Shown one piece after another: positions 33,976-46,461 of a stretch of DNA of 64,000 nucleotides. The translations under genes and the position numbers were made by a program. The notes beneath the pieces were generated by a model. The model saw only the letters and a list, made by a program, of their open reading frames with translations, made no database searches and was not told the DNA's origin. The stretch lies in assembly GCA_021904315.1 (NCBI GenBank), contig CM038925.1, positions 5,954,501 through 6,018,500 on the forward strand, read 5' to 3'. Every line of letters starts with the position of its first letter. The stretch's first letter is position 1. The DNA comes from Sphagnum magellanicum (Eukaryota; Streptophyta; Sphagnopsida; Sphagnales; Sphagnaceae).

Positions 33976-36900
33976 TGTCCGTTTCATAGTTTTGGGCAAT
34001 TTTTGAAAGAAAATACTACATAAGGCATAATTAAATGCATGATATTGAAAATGTAAAATTATAATCTAGTAGTATTTAATGACTTAACCAAATTATATTA
34101 AAATATTTTCATGCATATGAAAAAAAATGGTATTTTGGTGGTATTGTAAAACGCCAAATTCTTGTTCTTCATAGGGTAATACTTTTTATATGTATGCAAA
34201 GGTCATGATAAAAAAAAAAATTTGGGAAAAAACTAGTGCAATTTGATAAATATACATGTCAAGCATCCTCGCACAAATTTGTGGGTTCATCCAAATGAAA
34301 AAGGCCATCCAAATGTGTATATTTGACTCATTCAAGATGATAGGAATTTGTCCACATGGCAAAATACCTTTTTTTTTAGGAAATGACATGCAATTAATTC
34401 TGAATGTGTTTAGATTGAAGTAAACTAATGCCCTGTAAATCTTGTTGGCAAATATGTAAATAATATTTTAGTGATTTTGGAGTTGGAATCTAATGGGGCT
34501 TTTGTGGTTTAGGTTCAAATGAATATATACTTATAAAAGACTAAACTGAAGTATTGTTTACACTGTTAGAGTGGAAAAAATGTGCTCCATGTCCACACAA
34601 ATTTTTAAAAGTAGCATCATAAAGATTTCCTACCCATGCAAAATGATGCTGATGTTGCATATGTAGCACGTACGACACAAAATTTATGTCATGAGATCGC
34701 AAGATTTCATCCATGATGATCACCTTGATTTGGGATGTGAATGGAAAGATGTGCATATGGATGAATGTTACAACAATTGACAATAATCGATTAGGCCCGA
34801 AATTGTGGCCCCTCATTTCAATGATAACAAATCTAGGACGTTCATTATGGGGTATGCCAACCAAGGCTTGAGCATTGGCCTATGGCATAATGCACTTGCA
34901 CTCTTGGTGTTCCCAACCTCCAAGCTTCCAACTCAGCACCTATCTATTGAGCAAGGTGCAGAAACGGTAACTCTACAAACATTGCAAAGCTTACATAAAG
35001 GTTATAGGTTTTTCACAAACCACATGTTTTTTATTTATGTGGATGTCAGCATTCATGTAAGAGTTTTAGTTTTTGTAGATCTATGGTGAAATGAAGGTTC
35101 CACCAAAAATGCGTTAGGGTTTTTTTTTTGTGTGAAAGGTGAAGAGGTGAAGGTCGCGTCCACAAGTTGTCTAACATTACCTTTCTATTGTCTATTTTTT
35201 TTCGGTAGAATGTGGTGATGTTGTTATATTATATGTGTGACTCATGGTTTTAGGTTTGAATCAATTACATCAAAAAAGGTTGTCGATAATCCTTGTGAAA
35301 TAGTTTGTTCATTCTTCTCAATATGCATTTGTTAGGCCTTAATGTAAAGAGCCAAAAACATTTGTCATCCTTATTCGAAAGACAGTGTTCAAACTAAAAC
35401 TCTATCCCAAGAACCTCAATGCCTTATATTCTTCCTTTAGCTACAGTCTTTGAGCTAAATCCACTATCGCATTATTGTATCAATCATCCCCACTTAGGAG
35501 ATTTGCTCTTATATAAGGTTTCAATGCATGTTCACCCATGGGGATGTATGTAATTTTGTGCAACAAAGAAAATCAAAAGGCATTTCTCAAAGATTGGACA
35601 TTATGTTTGCACAAGAAAGGATGGAACATGATCACATATGTGCACATAGGGGGGTGGTGGATTGAGTCCACACATAACAAAATGAAACATCTTTCTTTCA
35701 AGTATGACATGCATTTGTGATAGAACTTTGTGAGATTATTTGAAGTTGTAGACCTATTCATGAATTTGTCGGCATATTTGATAGATTTACTTTTCCTTAA
35801 TCAAATTCAAATACACTTAAATAATTTGCTATTATACTTGTATAGGATCTCGAAAATCAATTTTGACATGATTGGTGAAATTCAATGGATGTGGAGGAGG
35901 AAATGTTCTGACATCTCCTCATCAAGTTTCCAATAGTCTACATCAATGACCTAGTTGCCATGTGGGCATAGTGAAAAAGGCAATTTTGTAAGATACAATG
36001 TCTAAATTGGGTGAGCATTTAGCATGGATATGTAGTTTGAGGGTGGATCTTGGTTTTGAAATGTCATTACCAAACATTTGTAAAGGGTAATCTTGTGAGA
36101 AAAATGCAATATTTGGTTAAGGATGTTAGAAACTATCCAATTTTGTTAATGCCACATCTACCTACTAAGCTCCAAATTTCAATCTCAATAAATTTTTGCA
36201 ACTTTTTATCTCAATCAATTGTGCATACATTATGCTTTGTGTCCGTGAAGCTTGCCACTATTTAACTTTATACTTGGTTTTGCAAACACTACGATTTGAT
36301 TGTTAGTGCATAACATTGTTCATTTTTTGGGAATGACAATTCCTGTTCAACCTGCTGCTAACTAAATTTATAAATTTGTACTTTCTTGGCAAAATCACAT
36401 AGTGTTCTTTCCATATGTAACATGAACATCTTGAAGTCCTTGAAATTGAACTGTGAAATTGTTTAAAACATAACAAGTCATCCTAACTTACTTTCATCTA
36501 TTAGGTTGTGGCTAATTTTTGCATATTTATATCAATATGTTTTTTAGGGCTTTAGTGTGGATGTGATGATTTGGTTTTTAATATTGATTGTGTTGTTGAT
36601 TTCTAAGCTTGTAAAACATAAATATTTGCATCCATACATGAGTTTTAGAAGTTTGGTCTACAAGAATAGGGAATTGAGGAGCATGTCCATTGCCATTTTT
36701 TATTTCTTCATTATGTTGTGACAATGTATGGACTTAGTTAGAATCTTTCAACCCTTCCCATTATGAAAATTTTCAACCTTTATTAGAATTTTGTTAATGG
36801 ATAGTATGTTCATCATGTTGATCGTGATAGATATCTAGAAATGTCCATGTTTATATGAGGATCAATTGGAATTTATGGTTGTAAGTGTAGGGTATTTTCT

Positions 36901-37077
36901 CTTTATTATTTTTGAGAAATTCAAAATCCCCCATGCAATTTGGAAATTGTAGACTTTAGCTACTAACACACAAGTGTATAACCCAATAAAACTCTTGATT
37001 CTTATGTGACTAAGCAGAGCTGCAAATGAGGAATCATTAAAGGGCTTTAATTTGTAAGTATTTAACTAAACATATTT

Positions 37078-37940
37078 TTGAACTTTTTTTTGTTGTCTAT
37101 GTTTATATGGCAATGCAATATTGTACATAATAGGCCTAAATCTAGGTTACAAGTGTTTCTTTTGAGGTACATGCAAATTCATAGCTATAATAAATTGGAT
37201 CGTCTTGTTGAAAGTGTAGGTCCAAGACCACGGCAAACAAGAAAAATAGTAAGTAACGAGAAAATGTTAGACCCAGCTGGAACCAAAGAGCTTCATCAGC
37301 TCAAGGAGCCTTGGATGGCATGTTGGATGTGCAACATAGGCTATAGAAAAGAAGAGGATTTCTCGAGCTTTGTTCAAATAAAGATTGGAAATGTGCACAA
37401 GGGCACCCCCAGCCCAAGAAATTAGAAAATAAGCATTAAGGCTTTGTGCAACTTCCATTGCTCAGTCCCTTCTTGATCAATTATCAATTGTTGGATGTGT
37501 TGAACAACAAAAAACTATGCTAAACAATGCGTTGGATCATAAATAATTATTAACAATGAGGCCAAATCATTTACTTAGCCTAAAGGATGTTAAAACAACA
37601 ACTGACATTGTATCCAATGTGAAGGTTGGGTTGCAATCTGTTAGGGAAGTAAAAAGTAAGAATTAACTAATTGCAAAACATGTAGCTTTGAGCATGTGTG
37701 TGTTAGAAGGCATTCCTATTAAAAGGAAAACACACATCCTTGGATTACATCCACATAACATCATTGTTGATGTAAGTAGGTGCCAATTGATCGACACAAA
37801 CCTCAACCCAAAATGGGCAACAAGTAGCAAAACACCTCGATTTGACATTCTTTCTTATGCCATTAAAAACATTGTGGTGAAGTGGCGAGTGGAGGAGATT
37901 AAGGTTTCACTGAATCAAAAGGAGGTCTGCAATTTTTGAA
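37078..37940 (+). pseudogene. Degraded coding-like stretch, unknown
   Basis: Open stretches 37078-37425 and 37688-37939, joined by an interrupted middle, have protein-like composition (for example EPWMACWMCNIGYRKEEDF and GIPIKRKTHILGLHPHNII). I cannot name the family; a transposon-encoded protein is likely given the setting. Confidence 0.35.
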
Positions 37941-39254
37941 ACTCAAGGAAGGTGTACAAACAACATGCTAAACATTATTTCCTAGAAGACTAGGTATGCA
38001 TGCAAACTTATTTTGATTATTGTTCTAAAAGTGATTTGTTTTGGTCAAATGGCAACTGGAGACTAAAGTTTCATTGTTTTGTTCAAGATCATTAGAAGCA
38101 TGAAGGGTGTAGTTTTGTGTACCAACATTTGATATGTATGAATCTTGGAACACGTGTTTAGATTACATGGAGTGGACTATAATTTGTTTCATAACATTTG
38201 ACTTTTTCATTTGCAAGGAATATTCATGTGTTAGTGGATATGTAGGCAAAAGGGTAAAAGCACACTATAATGGACTTTTGTGGAAGTCACAATGGCGATT
38301 TTTTTTCTAAGTGAATCAAGTATTGTTGCATTGTATTCAAATCTATTTGAGAAACTTGGCAAAAGTGGGATGAAAAATTGAAACCTACATTTTAATCTTT
38401 CAAATCCAAAAAAGAAATTACCAAAAGGATAAATGTTAAATTCAAGGTGGACTTTACAAAGGATGGTACATCCAATGTCATAGTCCAAACTACCCCAAAA
38501 AATTATCATTATGGATTTTTTTTCTTTCAGTGAAATTGGAAACTAAGCCTATAACTTTTTACCATCACACATTGAAGTACCATAACACTTAAGATGAAAG
38601 AATCAAGCAAGAAAAAGTCTTTTAAATTTTTTAAGATTTAAAATTTAAAATTCATGAAGTCCATTTCAATATCTAAATTGATGAGGTTTCTAAAAAAAGT
38701 TTAAATTATGCTGGTATGAATTTGGAAATGGAAAAAAATGTGAACTTCAAAATCATTTAATTTATTTTTTTTGAAAAATCATTGGATTTGGACTTTAAAA
38801 ATGGACTTTCATTTGCCCTTTTGGGGTGAGTGTAATGTGCATTTACCCAGAATTCAATAGACAAAAGTTAGGAAGATACCTAAAGATACAATTATGCTTT
38901 GCAAATATTGTTCAAGATTTCACACTTGGGGTATTAAGGACTACCAAAAGTGTAATTGCTAGATCTAGTATTTTATTTGTGGGGGACTATAAATGCCTTA
39001 TTGAATAATTTAAGTATTGCTTCAACCTCAATGTTAAATACTTACAGACTATATGAATATTGACACCCTTACTTCATTGTTTGTTACTTATTTCTAGCGA
39101 TCTTCGACGGCTAATTAAATACTTCCATCCTTCATTCATGTATTATTCAATATTTCCAACTTCCTCTAGTGCCTTACGAAATACTTCCAACCTTTTTTCA
39201 ATGCCTCATCGAATACTTGTGTAATGCTTTATTGAATACTTAAATAGCCTTCTT

Positions 39255-39280
39255 GGGTGAAAGCATGAAAATAGGAACCA
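39255..39280 (+). repeat. 26-bp motif matching the arm edges
   Basis: GGGTGAAAGCATGAAAATAG plus GAACCA matches the left-arm inner edge (32855-32880) at 23 of 26 positions in the same orientation. It therefore lies inverted to the right-arm copy at 39882-39907, about 600 bases away. Confidence 0.7.
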
Positions 39281-39911
39281 GTTGCGCCAATGTTAAATTC
39301 CTTTCCAAGGATTGCATTTTCCATGTGGCAATTTTTTATTGGTTCACACTACAATTTTCAAAGTGTTTTTTAAATTGAATATCAAATTTGAGGCCAAATA
39401 TGACATATAACATGATAAAATTTCAAATGTTTTTTCATCAAGCCTTACACTATAATCAAATCTATAATGTTATTTTGAACCATGATTACAAATTCAAAAC
39501 TATAATAATGTTCAAGGACATTCGAGTATTAAAATCTAAAAAGGCATATGTATCTTTTTTTTTGAATGTTTTGAACACATGGATTGATTTTTGTGGAATA
39601 TATTAAAGTTCACAAAAAAAAATTGATATAATTTGGTGAACATTTGATGAGGGAAAAAGACTTTTGATACCAAAAAACCACCTATCCACATGTTTTTTTT
39701 GAGTGCTTTAAACATATAAAAGACTCTTCAAACAGGGTGAATTTTCATGAAAATTATGTAGTTGCAACTTTGAAAGTATAACAAAAAAAATTTTAAATAA
39801 TTTTTTTTTTGCTATATAGTGTTTCCATGGTGTTTTTCAAAAATTCAAAAAATAGTTTTTAAGGACTGTCCACACACTACTTGGCTCCTTCTTTCCTGCT
39901 TTCACCCTCCT

Positions 39912-40282
39912 ACCTCGTTGAATACTTTTAACTTTCCTTAAATGCCTTATTGAATACTTGTAGCCTTATTTTTGAATACCTCTAGCCTTCCTACCTTGGC
40001 TTTCATGCCTTATTACGATGTTGAATACTTCTAACTCTCCTTCACTGGCTCATTGAATACTTCCAACCTTCTTTTTGAATACTTGTAAAGCCTTCTTTTA
40101 TGCCTTACCAAATACTTAGATTAACCTTCAAGTACCTTGTTGAATACTTGTAATTTAGCTCGGCATTAGAAAGCTTATTGAGTATTTCTAACCTTCTTTT
40201 TGAATATTCCCATACTTTTTTCATGTCTTACTAGAGATGCTTGCAACCTTCTTCCAGGTAAGTAATTGAACACTTCCAATCT
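39912..40282 (-). repeat. AAGTATTC minisatellite (right arm inner edge)
   Basis: Mirror of 32480-32850, reading as GAATACTT units on the plus strand. A further block of GAATACTT units lies in the spacer at 39100-39250. Confidence 0.75.
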
Positions 40283-40517
40283 TGGTTCAAGGCTCACGAA
40301 ATACTTATGTCTATCCTTCCTTCAAATCCGAACCATCTAATATTTCTAAATTTTCTTCAAGTCCTAATAGATACTTGGACAAGCCTTGCTATATACTTGC
40401 ACCCTTCCTTATCTATCATGTTTTCCTTTTTAAGTTTTCTATCCATGACATTTGTATTGGACTATTTGGAGCCAAGCCAATGAGCCATTGATGTACACAA
40501 AATCCACTTATGTACAA

Positions 40518-40614
40518 AAATTTCAAGGGCCTTGATTGGATTATTTGATTATGGGGATACAACAAGTTAACATATCCCCATAATCAAATAATCCAATCAA
40601 GGCCCTTGAAATTT
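40518..40614. repeat. 97-bp perfect hairpin at the RT break (right arm)
   Basis: Mirror hairpin. Its loop is the reverse complement of the left loop, as expected if the whole arm was inverted. Confidence 0.97.
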
Positions 40615-41901
40615 GTTTCCACCCTTCTTCTTTACCAGCACAAAGTGCGACAACCAATCTGTGAGTTCTATTGGCCGGATGAAACCTGCTTGCAACAATC
40701 GTTCCAGTTCTGCTTTAAACACAAGCTGCATTCTTGGGTTCAACCTTCTATTTTTTTGTCGAACTGGTTTGGTTCCTGGGATCAATGGAATTGTGTGTTG
40801 GGCTATTTCTAGTGGAATGCCTTTGAGGTCTTTGTACGACCAAGCAAATATGTCTCGATATTCCATGACTAAAGCTTTATACTTCCCCAGTTCTTCCTCA
40901 TTCAATTAAGAACCAAATTTGACATATTTAGGTTCTTCATCCTCACGATGGATTGGGACCTTGACCCAATCATTCTCTATCACATGTATAGGATCAGTAG
41001 GGCCATGGTACCAATCATTCGGGACGGATGGGTATATGGAAACGTCTGGACCTACTTGGAGACCATCTGACGTTTGTTGAAAATGTAGCAGTGATGGCAA
41101 TATAGTTTCCTCCCTCATGATGGCATCTAAATCTTCTATTTGGGTCCCATCTATCTCAAGGCCATACACATCTTCCACAGAGATGTCATCAACCAAGGTG
41201 GCCAAGTCCGAGCAATCATCATCCAAATCAAGCAATTCAATTACTTCAATAAAGTGGATGGTGACTTCACCTTCTTCGTAAGGGTTCTCCAACAACCATT
41301 GGGTAAAGGATCCATCATCTTCAAATCCATATAGGCCCGGACCTATGCATTTGATAGGGTCAATATTTGTGCATGAGTTAGTTTGTATGAAACTTGCGTC
41401 AACACCTAAAGTTGGATCCTCCTTGTTTTTCATGTTGAAGGTTCTTGGTTTAAATGGTCCATGGGGTAACACAGGGACAATAGTCCGATTATTTTGCGGA
41501 CCAAAAGAAATGTAAGGCGCTTTGGCCTGCCAATTCACTATCCCCTTTGCTAACCGCAACCATTTCCTACCAAGAAGTAGTGGGTAACCACCATCTTCAT
41601 CATGCATACGCAAAACATAAAAGGTGATTGTATACTCTTTGTCCCCAGCATGTATGCGAAGGTCCTTAATTTGACCTAGTGGTTTTGACGGTCTTTGGTC
41701 CGCTAGTTTCACCTTCCATGGTGATGGTCCAGTGATGGATAATCCTAAACGCAACATGGTTGATTCTGGCATGATGTTCACATTACTACCATCATCCACT
41801 ATGACATGAAGGATCACTTTGTCCATAACCTCAACCTCAATCTCAACTGGTCCAAAACCAAAAACATCATCTTCTTCTCGCTCATTAAGCTCAAGGCTCA
41901 T
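40615..41901 (-). pseudogene. Retroelement protease and truncated RT start (right arm)
   Basis: Mirror of 30861-32147 with the same stop and the same truncation point. Confidence 0.85.
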
Positions 41902-44191
41902 TATCTTCTGGGGCAACCCTAGCCGCTACTGACATATTCTTAGGTTTCCTATGATTTGTAGCACCTTCCTTCATCTCCTTCCTAAGAGATGGTGCAATTT
42001 GAATGAGTTGGCCAAACAAGATGTTAGCCTTGGCCTTGCATAGGTCTTGCCACAAATCATAAGACTCCGTAGGATTGTGGGCTCTAACAGGGTTAATCTT
42101 ACCTTGGTGATGATGACCAGATCCCCAGGATTCATCCCCAGGCAAGAATTGGTAATCACCTTCATCAGGTTCAACCAGGGTTGACGGCATATCATCCTTT
42201 CTCATGTCTCCCGCCAACTGCTTAGTTGTTTCATTTAATTCAGAAAAATGTGGCGAGTCCTCGGAAGAATCTATAGAGATGGCCTCCTTTTCGTGTTCAA
42301 TTAGCGGACTTTTGACGGCCATACCTCGTGTAACCACCAAAGCCGGTAGTTCTAAGGTGTTCAAGCATTTGGCAAACTCCCCCACTTGCACAAGGTTAGA
42401 TTGAGGGAGTATTGTCTCATGCACAGGCGTGAGATTTAGTTGCACTTCTGCAGACCTAACATCTTGAGAACCTTGCACTGGGGGATTTAGACCTTGACCT
42501 TGAGGTTGGGGTAAGTGAATTACCCCTTGGTTTGTTTGTAGCATGGCTGGCGGGTTGTGGGTTTGCTTATGGTTTTGATGGTCATAAAAGAGATTTGGTG
42601 GACCATTGGTAGCCATAGGTTTAGGGAACCTCACACCTCTCATGTTATCCCTAGCTTGTTTCTGATAATCCCCAGGAGGAGGATTCAATGGTATGACCTT
42701 ATCAGGCTTCTTGCATCGATCTGTAGGATGGTATCCCCCACAGTTGGAACACACCACCTGATTTTCTATCCAGCATTTCCCTTGGGGATGTTTGTTCCCA
42801 CAAGTACCACAATTGTGAGGTTGGAATCGATGACCAGGCGGAATGTTCGAAGCGGCTTGGCCTACTTGGTGAGGGGGCCTATATGGTTGGGTGTTCATCG
42901 ACACGAATTGAGATGGGTGTTGTAATAAAATTGGGCAAAATTGAGCGGTATGATTTGGTTGTTTGCAATGGGTGCACCATAAGCCCGACGTATGAGCACC
43001 AGATTCATGGTGCACCGGAACAACATTTTGGTTTTGATTTTTGACCAAACATGACATTTGTTCACTCATTTTTCGCATGGTCCTCACCATCTCATCCTTG
43101 AAACTATCATTTGATCGTTTCACCTCTACTTTAAACTCTTCCCACTGACGATCCACGGATGGAGCCGCCATTCGGATAGGCTCTAGTGGTGGCAACATGG
43201 CCAAGGGTGCAGGTTGGATTAATGGAACCTGAGGAACGGTTGCATGATGATAATCCATTGTAGGATAACGAGGGAACTCATTAGGGCGATGATAAAGAAG
43301 TATGAATGCAGGAATGGGTTCCTCGGCCCTTCGAAACATCCTATCATTTTCTTTGTCAATTATTTCGACCTCTAAAGTCGCCACTATCGCCGCTTCTAGG
43401 TTCCTAGGCCTCATGTTTAGGATGTCACGAATGGTGGAAGGCATACTAAACCCTTGGATGAAGTAATGATGAATGGTATCATCATTCAACAAGTTCCCCA
43501 CGTATCGAGTACACACAACTTTAAATTGACGCACGTATGAAGTGATGTCTTCCGAAGGACCTTGTCTGATGTTTGTCAAAGCAGCTAAGGCTTATTGTTG
43601 GCCAATCATTGGCCTATAATGGCGTAAGAATGCAGCTTGGAGTTGTTCCCAAGTGTTGAAAGATCCTTCAGCATGGGATCTATACCAGGCATAGGCAGAA
43701 TCAGCCAAGGTGGAAGGGAACCAAATAAGATAATAATCATGGTCGGCTACCAAACTAGTAATCAAAACCTCTACAAATCTTTCCACGTGAGTTGCCGGAT
43801 CTTCATTTGGAGAGCCGGTGAACTTAGGAAGATTTGTAGGGATAGCGACTCCTCTCAAACCATTAGGAACTATAATGGGAAGACCTCTAAGGAGCATCAT
43901 TGGGTCAATATGGTGGATGTTAAGATCGGGCGGATTGGCACGAACTTCAGGCCCTTCTGCTGCCACATGGATACCATCTGCCACCCCTGCAGGTCCCCTA
44001 TCTGGTGGTTGACGATCTTTACCGAATCCTAAGGTTACTGAGCTTCCTGACATATCGTTTTCAAACCTTCCTTTTTCGTCACCTTCTAAAACAACTTCTA
44101 TGATGGGTTGGAGGTGTTCTCTCCTTACTCTAGGACGAAGCATCCTATCACTTTTCAACACTACTGGTTTTGTTTTGGGTTTAATCGGCAT
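41891..44191 (-). pseudogene. Retroelement gag with internal stop (right arm)
   Basis: Mirror of 28571-30871 with the same in-frame stop (43592-43594) and the same zinc knuckles. Base 43363 gives Ile where the left copy has Val. Confidence 0.88.
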
Positions 44192-44715
44192 ACAACATAA
44201 TTAGGGAATTTGGTTTTATCGGATGAAAAAAACAACCTGTAGGACATCACACTTTGGAAGGATGGGTCATCACTCCCACCACATTCCAGGCTCAACAACA
44301 CCAATGGTCTCGCCGGTGATTAACCCGACCTCACCACCAACAAAACGTCTTCTAGGAAATTCAAAACAACTACACACTCAAGGATCCCCAATCAACACAC
44401 AAAGGAACTTGGGACAACTTCCTTGTCACTCAACATGATTTCTCAAGTTGAATTACGAAACAATACTTGAGAGAGTTTAGTATAAGTACCTGTAAGCTTA
44501 ACACGTTCCTTCCTTGCTCCTCAATCTAAAATTTCAAATGCAAATGCAAAAAAAATAAAAACTTACTTGGGGTTGTATGACTTCTTGACTTGCACCTAAG
44601 GTGTTGATTCTCGATCCGAGCTCCTTCCAACACCAACGGTCTCCAACACCAATGACCTTCAACGAATTCACTCTTTCACCATATGCAAAATAAACCCAAT
44701 CACTTAGTAGCATCA

Positions 44716-44734
44716 CCTCCCGGTAGACGCACCA
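44716..44734 (-). other. Primer-binding-site-like sequence (right arm)
   Basis: Mirror of 28027-28045, at the start of the right-arm gag element. Confidence 0.5.
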
Positions 44735-45010
44735 AAATGTGAGGTGACTTTCCGTCCCTCTACTCCCGGTTCTACAAGGTGATTATGCTTGAAAGCACAA
44801 ATGCTACTAATGATGGAAAAATACAAATGTCATTCTAGATGTTAGATTGCGTTTGTAGTTGAAATTAAATAGCTCGCCTTCTATGCATAATTTATGATTA
44901 GGACCGATGGATATATATTTTCAAGTTCACACACTACACATCCTAGGACTTCATGTCAAATTATCATTCAATCAACCAATGTTTAAGGACTCAACATCAT
45001 GTCCAACATA

Positions 45011-45361
45011 ACTGCAGACCACTAGTCACTTAAAATGTTGTTTTTCACACATGGATTGTTCAAATCTGGCTTGCTATAGTTTTCTGGAAAGTTAACAACA
45101 AGGTGCACCAACCCACCAAATCTTAAAATCTGTAGCTACGATAATAAGGAGTTATACTACCAAACCCGAGAGGGTTTTACAAAGATGATGATTAAACTTT
45201 GTTACAGACCACTAGTCACTTAAACTGTTGTTTCTCACACAATTGTTCAAATCTGGCTTGCTATAGCTCTCTGGAAAGCTAACAACAAGGCGCACCAACC
45301 TACCAAATCTTAAGATCTGTAGCTACGACAGTAAAAAGTTATGTTATGAAACCCGAGAGGG
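45011..45361 (-). repeat. 188-bp tandem duplication in retroelement leader/LTR (right arm)
   Basis: Mirror of 27400-27750. Confidence 0.7.
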
Positions 45362-45583
45362 TTTCTGAGATTTCTCTAGAATCCCAACCTTCCAACACTA
45401 TCACTAGATTTTCATTCTACTTTTCTTCCTTTTTCCCTCCACCAAGACTAAACATTATTTCCCTCTTCAAGAAGCTTGTCAAACAAGTGTTCAAGATTGC
45501 ATGAAAATTATCCTCGAGGCCAAGAAAAAGCTCCCCATGATCCGAGTTCGCCTTTTAAAGAGAAGGAGAAGGGAGGTGAAGGT

Positions 45584-45790
45584 GGATCCAAAGCTTGGTG
45601 GCCAATGGAAGGATCCAAAGCTTGGTGGCCAATGGAAGGATCCAAAGCTTGGTGGCCAATGGAAGGATCCAAGGCTTGGTGGCCAATGGAAGGATCCAAA
45701 GCTTGGTGGCCAATGGAAGGATCCAAAGCTTGGTGGCCAATGGAAGGTTCCAAGCTTGGTGGCCAATGGAAGGTTCCAAGCTTGGTGGCC
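45584..45790 (-). repeat. 26/27-bp minisatellite, eight units (right arm)
   Basis: Mirror of 26971-27177, with the same number of units and the same variant positions. Confidence 0.95.
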
Positions 45791-45940
45791 ATTGGAATGT
45801 GAAGGATAAACACCTTTTCACCTCTTCCATTTTCCCCCAACAACTTTACTTACACCCTCAATTTTTCCCTTTGACCTCACGATTTTACTTTACCATGGTC
45901 CTAAGCCGTTACTCCCGCCTTTCTTTCCTCTTCTTCGAAC

Positions 45941-45947
45941 TATAAAT
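45941..45947 (+). promoter_or_regulatory. TATA box before the small gene (right arm)
   Basis: Mirror TATAAAT, same spacing to the ATG at 46045. Confidence 0.45.
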
Positions 45948-46044
45948 TACGATTGCGCACCTCAACGTAACAAGTCTTTCCCACCTCCATTGTCAAATTG
46001 ATTTCGATTGAAGATCTAACCTTTTTCTTCCTTTGCTTGAAATT

Positions 46045-46461
46045 ATGGTGTCGCGCATGGTCTCATCTTACAAGCCGCAAGCCGCACAAGCGAATGAAGA
46101 ACGGCCTCTGGAGTCGTCCCTAGATCTTACCCTAACCCAACATCCTCGCGATGAAAAACCCGAACTTCGAGAAGTGCGTGCTCCTTTTGAAGTCGAACCT
46201 CTTCGAGCCTGGTACTATCGCATTTCTTCGAACTCTCGCACCCTAGTGATCTTGCTGCAAGTTGACCCCGCTTCTGGTGACGAACCCGAGACTGTTTATG
46301 AAGGTTGTTACGAAACTGAAGATACTTCTATCTTCACATGGTCTTTAGTTCTCGGTGTTGGTCACTATCGTTGGTTGCGCGGTCCGATTCGTCGACTGTC
46401 TCCCAATAGCAAGGCGGACTACCTAGTTCGCACCATCCAACGCATCTTAGATTTCCTGTAG
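46045..46461 (+). CDS. Intact 138-residue protein of unknown function (right arm)
   Basis: Mirror copy encoding the same protein. TATAAAT is at 45941-45947, the ATG at 46045 and AATAAA at 46538-46543. It is transcribed outward like the receptor kinase on this arm. There is no sign of decay in either copy. Confidence 0.5.
   Translation: MVSRMVSSYKPQAAQANEERPLESSLDLTLTQHPRDEKPELREVRAPFEVEPLRAWYYRISSNSRTLVILLQVDPASGDEPETVYEGCYETEDTSIFTWSLVLGVGHYRWLRGPIRRLSPNSKADYLVRTIQRILDFL

Larger units (their letters stand above)
32896..39866. other. Spacer between the palindrome arms
   Basis: Single-copy within this window. It holds a decayed gypsy gag-protease (33163-33975), an unrecognised degraded coding-like stretch (37078-37940), and AT-rich DNA with many homopolymer runs. 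I see no intact gene in 34000-37000 or 38000-39850. Confidence 0.85.
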
